Positions 5,644 to 10,146 of a DNA stretch of 10,146 nucleotides are shown here, piece by piece. Source of the DNA: Christensenellaceae bacterium (GTDB lineage: Bacteria > Bacillota > Clostridia > Christensenellales > Aristaeellaceae); the NCBI GenBank assembly GCA_017881705.1, contig JADGQP010000038.1, positions 1-10,146 on the forward strand, in the 5' to 3' direction. The notes below the pieces were generated by a model. The model saw only the letters and a program-made list of their open reading frames with translations. It had not been told where the DNA came from and made no database searches. The stretch's first letter is position 1; every line of letters starts with the position of its first letter. A program made the position numbers and the translations under genes.

Positions 5644-6726
5644 TTGAGCAACCATTCGCCAGAGGCGATCAAGTTGAAACTCAACGAATTATACGAGGAT
5701 GCTAAAACCAAGGGCACGATTACCCGCGATGAGATTGCCACCCAGGCGATGGAACTGGAAATTGACGCCGACCAGATGAACAAGATCTACGAAACGCTTG
5801 AGAACATGGGGGTTGACGTGGTTAATGAGTTTGACCCGGTCCCTGCGGACGAGCTGATCGAACCTGAAAAGATCGACCTGAGTGTACCCGACGGTGTAAG
5901 CATCGACGATCCGGTACGCATGTACCTCAAGGAAATCGGCAAGGTTTCCTTGCTGACCGCCGACGAGGAAATCGAAATCGCCAAACGCATGGAAAACGGC
6001 GACGATGAAGCCAAGAAAAAGCTGACCGAAGCCAACCTGCGCCTGGTGGTATCCATCGCCAAACGGTACGTAGGCCGCGGCATGCTCTTTCTGGATTTGA
6101 TTCAGGAAGGGAACCTCGGGCTCATCAAGGCGGTGGACAAGTTCGACTACCGTAAAGGCTACAAGTTCAGCACCTACGCCACCTGGTGGATTCGCCAGGC
6201 CATTACCCGCGCCATCGCTGACCAGGCGCGTACCATCCGCATCCCCGTGCATATGGTGGAAACCATCAACAAACTCATCCGCGTATCACGTCAGCTGCTG
6301 CAGGAGTATGGGCGCGAGCCCACGCCCGATGAGATCGCCAAGGTGATGAACATCAGCGAAAGCAAAGTGCGCGAGATCATCAAGATCGCGCAGGAGCCCG
6401 TATCGCTGGAAACCCCCATCGGCGAGGAAGAGGACAGCCATCTGGGCGATTTTATTCCCGACGAGGACGCTCCGGCACCCGCCGAGGCCGCGAGCTTCAC
6501 CCTGATGAAGGAACAGCTGCTGGACGTACTGGATACCCTCACCCCTCGCGAAGAAAAGGTGCTTCGTCTGCGTTTCGGTTTGGACGACGGGCACCAGCGG
6601 ACGCTTGAGGAAGTGGGGCGTGTGTTTAAGGTAACTCGCGAGCGTATTCGGCAAATCGAGGCCAAGGCTCTGCGCAAACTGCGGCACCCCAGCCGCAGCA
6701 AGAAACTGAAGGACTATCTGGATTGA
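5644..6726 (+). CDS. sigA: RNA polymerase primary sigma factor (SigA/RpoD)
   Basis: This is the housekeeping sigma factor that directs RNA polymerase to -35/-10 promoters. It has 360 residues from the chosen start. Region 1.2 begins at SIDDPVRMYLKEIG (about 86-99). Region 2 covers NLRLVVSIAKRYVGRGM (131-147), DLIQEGNLGLIKAVDKF and the DNA-melting YKFSTYATWWIRQAI block (173-187). Region 4.2 holds TRERIRQIEAKALRKLRHP (331-349). The long spacer of Proteobacterial sigma-70 is absent, as in Bacillota. Start choice: AAGGAG at 5630-5635 sits 8 nt before the TTG at 5644, but only 2 nt before the ATG at 5638 and overlapping the GTG at 5635, so TTG is preferred. The alternatives add only 2-3 residues. 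The gene follows dnaG by 149 bp and overlaps trmK at its stop. Identification is secure, the start less so. Confidence 0.97.
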   Translation: MSNHSPEAIKLKLNELYEDAKTKGTITRDEIATQAMELEIDADQMNKIYETLENMGVDVVNEFDPVPADELIEPEKIDLSVPDGVSIDDPVRMYLKEIGKVSLLTADEEIEIAKRMENGDDEAKKKLTEANLRLVVSIAKRYVGRGMLFLDLIQEGNLGLIKAVDKFDYRKGYKFSTYATWWIRQAITRAIADQARTIRIPVHMVETINKLIRVSRQLLQEYGREPTPDEIAKVMNISESKVREIIKIAQEPVSLETPIGEEEDSHLGDFIPDEDAPAPAEAASFTLMKEQLLDVLDTLTPREEKVLRLRFGLDDGHQRTLEEVGRVFKVTRERIRQIEAKALRKLRHPSRSKKLKDYLD

Positions 6727-7505
6727 CGGCCATGCCCGAGCGCAACGTACCGTTTTCCCCCACCTCTCGCCGGACGCCCCGTTTCCCCAAGCCAGACGCG
6801 CGGCTGCGCGCGGCTGCGGACTGGGTGGCGCCCTGTGAAATCTGTGCCGATATCGGCTGCGACCACGGGCGTTTTGGCGCGACCCTGCTTGCCGAAAACC
6901 GCTGTAAACTGCTTTTAGCCGCGGACATCAGCGACCCCGCGCTTCATAAAGCCAGAACGCGGCTTTCAACGCTCGGGTTAAGCAACCGAACGGTTTTCGC
7001 CCTGGCAGACGGGTTGGACGCGTTGGACGCGCTCCCCGGCGGACTCGCGGATACGGTATGTATCCTTGGAATGGGCGGCGATACCATCGCGGGCATCCTC
7101 CTGCGCGGCGCAAACCGCCTGAGAGGCGCCACACTGGTGTTAGGCGCGCAGACCGAGTTATCTCTTTCGCGCACAGCTATACAGCGGATCGGCTACCGGC
7201 TCACGGACGAGTGCATAGTCAATGCGGGCGGCAGGCTGTACCTGTTGATGCGTGCCGCTCCTGCACCGCAGGATGCACCGGAATACACCGAGAGGGAGCT
7301 GTTGCTGGGGCCGCGCTTGCTTCAAACCCTGCCGGAGGATTGGTCGCCCTGGCTCACACGCAAACGTCGCCTGCTTGCTCAGGCCATAGCCGCCATGAAC
7401 GCCTCGCCCCGCGAACAGAACGCGGATCGCCTGGCTGCCACGCTTAGGGAGCTGAACTATACGAACGATGCGCTGCTCGCTTTGAGCCGGAATAAAAAGG
7501 GGTGA
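6723..7505 (+). CDS. trmK: tRNA (adenine(22)-N1)-methyltransferase TrmK
   Basis: TrmK-family enzymes methylate N1 of adenine 22 in tRNA using S-adenosylmethionine. The 260-residue protein has a class I methyltransferase fold: motif I DIGCDHG (43-49), ADIS (67-70) at the SAM ribose-binding strand, ADGL (95-98) and the TrmK-type GMGG (116-119), followed by an IAGILLRG helix. The usual start of the fold is preceded by an extra segment of about 20 Pro/Arg-rich residues. The TTG at 6723 overlaps the sigA stop by 4 bp and follows AAGGA (6709-6713) by 9 nt. An ATG at 6732 is the alternative, but its spacing from that site (18 nt) is too long. The overlap implies translational coupling to sigA. The sigA-trmK-nif3 order is common in Bacillota. 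Confidence 0.9.
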   Translation: MTAMPERNVPFSPTSRRTPRFPKPDARLRAAADWVAPCEICADIGCDHGRFGATLLAENRCKLLLAADISDPALHKARTRLSTLGLSNRTVFALADGLDALDALPGGLADTVCILGMGGDTIAGILLRGANRLRGATLVLGAQTELSLSRTAIQRIGYRLTDECIVNAGGRLYLLMRAAPAPQDAPEYTERELLLGPRLLQTLPEDWSPWLTRKRRLLAQAIAAMNASPREQNADRLAATLRELNYTNDALLALSRNKKG

Positions 7506-7509
7506 GCCT

Positions 7510-8286
7510 ATGACCGTCGGGGATGTGCTGGACTGGCTGGACAGGCTTGCGCCTTTTGAGTCGCAGGAGGATTACGATAACGCCGGCCTGCTGGTGGGCA
7601 ACCCCGCCAGCAAAATCACTCGCGTTCTTTTCGCCTTGGACGCCACGCAGGCCGTGGTGCGGGAAGCACAGGCTTTCGGCGCGGAGATAATCGTAACCCA
7701 CCATCCACTGATGTTTACCGGTATTCGCCGCATCCGCTACGACGAGCCGGAAGGCGCGGTACTGCTGGCGCTGGTTGGTTCGGGGCTTAACCTGATCGCC
7801 GCGCATACCAACCTGGACCGCGCCGTCGATGGCACAAGCGACAGCCTGGCCGCTGCATTGGGGCTTACCGGCATCGCATCGGCGGGGAAAAGCGTATACC
7901 TGCGCCGTGGCGCTCTGCCTCAGGCACAAACAGCCGGCGCGTTCCTCAGGCAGGTAGATACAGCGCTTCACACGCACGCGCGGCTGTACGGCGACGCGGA
8001 AACCGTCGTTACCCACGCGGTTGTTGGCCCGGGCGCTTCCGGCGACGAATACGCCGATGCCGCCGCAGCCAAAGCGCAGGTTTTCGTGGTGGGAGAGATA
8101 AAACACCATCAGTTGCTTTCGGCGCTGGCCACAGGTCTTACGGTCATCGAGGCCGGCCACTACCGTACGGAGCTTCCCGGAATCGCCGCGCTGTACAAAC
8201 GCTTTTCGGAGGATGCGCTGACCTACCGCTGGCCGGTGGAAGCGCGCCTTACCGACCTGGCCCCCTTTGATTGCACCGTTGCGTAA
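7510..8286 (+). CDS. Nif3-like dinuclear metal center protein (YqfO family)
   Basis: Nif3/YqfO proteins form hexameric rings and bind two metal ions per subunit. Their physiological role is unsettled, with a GTP cyclohydrolase 1 type 2 label often carried in annotations. The 258-residue protein has the expected ligands: H64 and H65 (VTHHPL), H99 and D103 (AAHTNLD), and H217 and E221 (AGHYRTE). At 258 residues it is the short form, without the insert domain that makes B. subtilis YqfO longer. The ATG lies 4 nt after the trmK stop, and its ribosome binding site AAGGGGTGA (7497-7505) includes that stop codon, so the two genes are very likely translationally coupled. Pairing with trmK is conserved in Bacillota. 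Confidence 0.9.
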   Translation: MTVGDVLDWLDRLAPFESQEDYDNAGLLVGNPASKITRVLFALDATQAVVREAQAFGAEIIVTHHPLMFTGIRRIRYDEPEGAVLLALVGSGLNLIAAHTNLDRAVDGTSDSLAAALGLTGIASAGKSVYLRRGALPQAQTAGAFLRQVDTALHTHARLYGDAETVVTHAVVGPGASGDEYADAAAAKAQVFVVGEIKHHQLLSALATGLTVIEAGHYRTELPGIAALYKRFSEDALTYRWPVEARLTDLAPFDCTVA

Positions 8287-8304
8287 ACGGCAGCCGACCA
8301 CGGG

Positions 8305-8338
8305 GGTATGCCCGCTGAACCGGGCGAAATCGCATACC
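8305..8338 (+). other. Hairpin before the zinc-ribbon gene
   Basis: GGTATGC (8305-8311) pairs with GCATACC (8332-8338), or alternatively GCCCG (8310-8314) with CGGGC (8321-8325) nested inside a GGTAT/ATACC stem. It ends 4 nt before the AAGGAGG site (8343-8349). No U-run follows, so termination is unlikely. A role in mRNA processing or translation is possible. Confidence 0.4.
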
Positions 8339-8354
8339 GTTTAAGGAGGACACT

Positions 8355-9062
8355 ATGGAACAAATTGAATTGCTTTGGGAATTTCAACAGGCCGACATGG
8401 AAGCCGACACGCTGGAAAACGAGATGAAACGGTCGCCCAATCGCCTGGCGCTGAAGAAAAACCGGGACTTTCTGGTGGAACAGCAAACGGCCGTAAAACA
8501 GATAGAAGAAGAAGTGGCCCAGATGCTCGACCGTGTGGATGTCATCAGGGACGCGATTGTTATGCAGCAGGATCAGCTTAAGGCTCTGCAGGTGCGTCTT
8601 ACGGAAGCGCCCCCGACCAGCCTGGACGAGGCGCGTGCCTTTTCCCAGGATGCACAAAGGTTGCTTGGCGACATCGCCAGTTACGAGCAGGAAATGAAGC
8701 GTATCCAGCAGGACGGCGCCGAACACGAGCGCATCCAAAAAGAGATCGTCATTAAATTCTCGCGGGTGCGTACCGAGTACGAAGCGCAGAAAGTTGCCTA
8801 CGAGGATGAATACCGTGTGCAAATGAAAGCGCTGGAGGACAAACGGCGCATCGTTCAGGAGAAGGGCAAGGAAATCGACCCCACGCTGATGGAACGATAC
8901 CAGGCCATCAAACGGCATTGCGTTCCGCCGGTGGCCAAGCTGGTAAACGGACAATGCGGCGGGTGTTTTATGAGCCTCCCCTCGGTAACGCTGCGCAACC
9001 TCAAAGCCGGCGCGAAGCTCATTGAGTGCGAATCCTGCGGCCGAATGATTATCCAGCTTTAA
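8355..9062 (+). CDS. Coiled-coil C4 zinc-ribbon protein (COG1579/DUF164 family)
   Basis: This 235-residue soluble protein belongs to a conserved bacterial family. Residues about 5-175 are charged and heptad-rich (runs such as VEQQTAVKQIEEEVAQML), consistent with a long helical hairpin coiled coil broken near the APPTSLDEA segment (85-93). The C-terminus is a C4 zinc ribbon: C201 and C204 (CGGC), and C225 and C228 (CESC), with the family's MSLPS-T-LRNLKAG linker between. No signal peptide or membrane segment is seen. The ATG follows a perfect AAGGAGG by 5 nt. The gene is 68 bp after nif3, a pairing frequent in Clostridia. The family is often annotated as a nucleic-acid-binding zinc ribbon, but its role here is not known. 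Confidence 0.9.
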   Translation: MEQIELLWEFQQADMEADTLENEMKRSPNRLALKKNRDFLVEQQTAVKQIEEEVAQMLDRVDVIRDAIVMQQDQLKALQVRLTEAPPTSLDEARAFSQDAQRLLGDIASYEQEMKRIQQDGAEHERIQKEIVIKFSRVRTEYEAQKVAYEDEYRVQMKALEDKRRIVQEKGKEIDPTLMERYQAIKRHCVPPVAKLVNGQCGGCFMSLPSVTLRNLKAGAKLIECESCGRMIIQL

Positions 9063-9067
9063 ATATC

Positions 9068-9109
9068 GCAGCGGCGCGGGCGTCCAAAAACGTCCGCGCG
9101 CGTGCTTTT
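9068..9109 (+). terminator. Terminator-like hairpin before pdp
   Basis: A 10-bp GC-rich stem (9074-9083 with 9090-9099, one G-U pair) closes the loop CCAAAA. Beyond a 3x3 internal loop it extends by GCA (9068-9070) with TGC (9103-9105), followed directly by TTTT (9106-9109). The short T-run suggests an intrinsic terminator of moderate strength, either ending the dgt-to-zinc-ribbon operon or letting some transcription through to pdp. Confidence 0.6.
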
Positions 9110-9128
9110 CATTCAGGAAGGCGTTACG

Positions 9129-10146
9129 ATGGATATTTTGTCGATCATCGAAAAAAAGAAACTGTTCGGCACGCTGACCCGCGAGGAGATCGCGTTTTTT
9201 GCGCAGGGCGCCGCGCAGCAGACCTTGCCCGATTATCAGATCGCAGCGCTGCTGATGGCCATACGCCTTAACGGTATGAACCGTGAGGAAACCGTGCAGC
9301 TCACCCAGAGCATGGCCGAATCCGGGGAGATGGCGGACCTTTCCGCGCTGAGCGGCATCCCGACGGACAAGCATTCCACCGGCGGTGTGGGCGATACCAC
9401 TACGCTGATACTGGCTCCGTTGGTGGCCGCGTGCGGCGTACCCGTGGCTAAAATGAGCGGGCGCGGGCTGGGACATACCGGCGGCACGCTGGATAAGCTG
9501 GAAAGCATCGCTGGCTTGCGTGTGGAGCTTGGGATGGATGAGTTTATCGCGCAGGTAAAGCGCATTGGCGTGGCGGTCATCGGGCAAACAGCCAACCTCG
9601 CCCCTGCCGATAAGGTGCTTTACACGCTGCGGGATACCACTTCCACCGTGGACAGCCTGCCCCTGATTGCCTCCAGCATCATGAGCAAAAAGCTGGCCAG
9701 CGGCTCCCAAGCGATCGTGCTGGACGTTAAAACCGGCTCCGGCGCAATCATGCACACACTGGAAGAAAGCATCAACCTCGCGCAGACGATGGTGCGCATT
9801 GGCGTGGACGCCGGCCGCCGCATGGTCGCGCTGGTGACCGACATGAGCGAGCCGCTGGGCAGTCACGTTGGCAACGCCTTGGAGGTCAAGGAAGCGATCG
9901 ACGTGCTTGCAAACCGCGTTACAGGCCCGCTGCGCTCGGTATCGCTGGCGCTTGGCGCGCAGATGTTGCTGCTGGCAGGCGCGGCGGACACCGAAGCGCA
10001 TGCCGAAGCCGCATTGACCGAGGCGCTCGTCAGCGGGCGCGGGTTGGATAAATTCCGGCAAATGATCACCGCCCAGCACGGCGACGCGCGCGTGTGCGAC
10101 GACGTAACGCTGCTGCCCCAGGCTCCGGTAATCGTGGAAGCGCCCG
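9129..10146 (+). CDS. pdp: Pyrimidine-nucleoside phosphorylase (3' end cut by window)
   Basis: The enzyme splits uridine or thymidine with phosphate into the base and (deoxy)ribose-1-phosphate in nucleoside salvage. The visible 339 residues are about four-fifths of the usual length near 430. The phosphate loop DKHSTGGVGD (80-89) and the family signature SGRGLGHTGGTLDKLE (110-125) are present. Catalytic and base-binding residues fall at the numbering known for the Geobacillus enzyme: K81, S83, K108, R168, S183 and K187. DVKTGSGAIM (199-208) favours the dual-specificity pyrimidine type over Escherichia coli DeoA. The ATG follows AGGAAGG (9115-9121) by 7 nt. It lies 66 bp after the zinc-ribbon gene, past a terminator-like hairpin, and I see no promoter of its own. 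The C-terminal domain end is outside the window. Confidence 0.94.
   Translation, partial: MDILSIIEKKKLFGTLTREEIAFFAQGAAQQTLPDYQIAALLMAIRLNGMNREETVQLTQSMAESGEMADLSALSGIPTDKHSTGGVGDTTTLILAPLVAACGVPVAKMSGRGLGHTGGTLDKLESIAGLRVELGMDEFIAQVKRIGVAVIGQTANLAPADKVLYTLRDTTSTVDSLPLIASSIMSKKLASGSQAIVLDVKTGSGAIMHTLEESINLAQTMVRIGVDAGRRMVALVTDMSEPLGSHVGNALEVKEAIDVLANRVTGPLRSVSLALGAQMLLLAGAADTEAHAEAALTEALVSGRGLDKFRQMITAQHGDARVCDDVTLLPQAPVIVEAP

Noticed and set aside
8223..10079. A 618-codon open frame on the minus strand, opposite the zinc-ribbon and pdp genes
   Set aside because: It lies antisense to two confidently identified genes, has no family-like motifs, is rich in His, Arg, Gln and Gly as expected of a GC-rich shadow frame, and has no ribosome binding site of note.
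1..10146. CRISPR arrays, insertion sequences, phage genes, tRNA or rRNA genes
   Set aside because: No spaced repeats, transposase or phage motifs, cloverleaf-like sequences or rRNA signatures were seen on either strand. Composition looks uniform throughout.

Overview
The window looks like chromosomal DNA from a GC-rich member of the Bacillota, most likely class Clostridia. The evidence is the gene order dgt-dnaG-sigA-trmK-nif3-zinc ribbon, the strong AAGGAGG-type ribosome binding sites, PhoP boxes of Bacillus type, and a single-chain pyrimidine-nucleoside phosphorylase whose residues number like the Geobacillus enzyme. Most of the window is ordinary housekeeping sequence. I found no CRISPR array, mobile element, tRNA or rRNA, and no recognisable new defence or biosynthetic system.

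Layout. Positions 1-856 (minus strand) hold most of a pstS gene for the phosphate-binding protein, cut by the window edge. Its upstream region (857-1156) carries three TTTACA-like direct repeats at exact 11-bp spacing, a PhoP box, and a divergent sigma-A-type promoter for the next gene. Positions 1157-2422 encode a membrane protein joining a VanZ-like domain to an RDD domain, ended by a strong intrinsic terminator (2470-2506). Positions 2507-2672 form a regulatory gap with an inverted repeat, a sequence matching the sigma-H promoter consensus, and a foldable leader RNA.

Positions 2673-6726 form a macromolecular-synthesis operon: dgt (dNTP triphosphohydrolase), dnaG (primase) and sigA/rpoD (primary sigma factor). 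It runs on into trmK (tRNA m1A22 methyltransferase, overlapping the sigA stop by 4 bp), a Nif3-family protein (4 bp after the trmK stop) and a coiled-coil C4 zinc-ribbon protein. A terminator-like hairpin (9068-9109) follows, then the first 339 codons of pdp, which run off the window.

The points of most interest are regulatory: the PhoP box at pstS, the predicted sigma-H promoter in front of the primase/primary-sigma operon, several RNA hairpins in the gene gaps, and apparent TTG starts for both sigA and trmK. The PstS signal peptide lacks a lipobox, which is unusual for a presumed monoderm, and the VanZ-RDD fusion has no known function.
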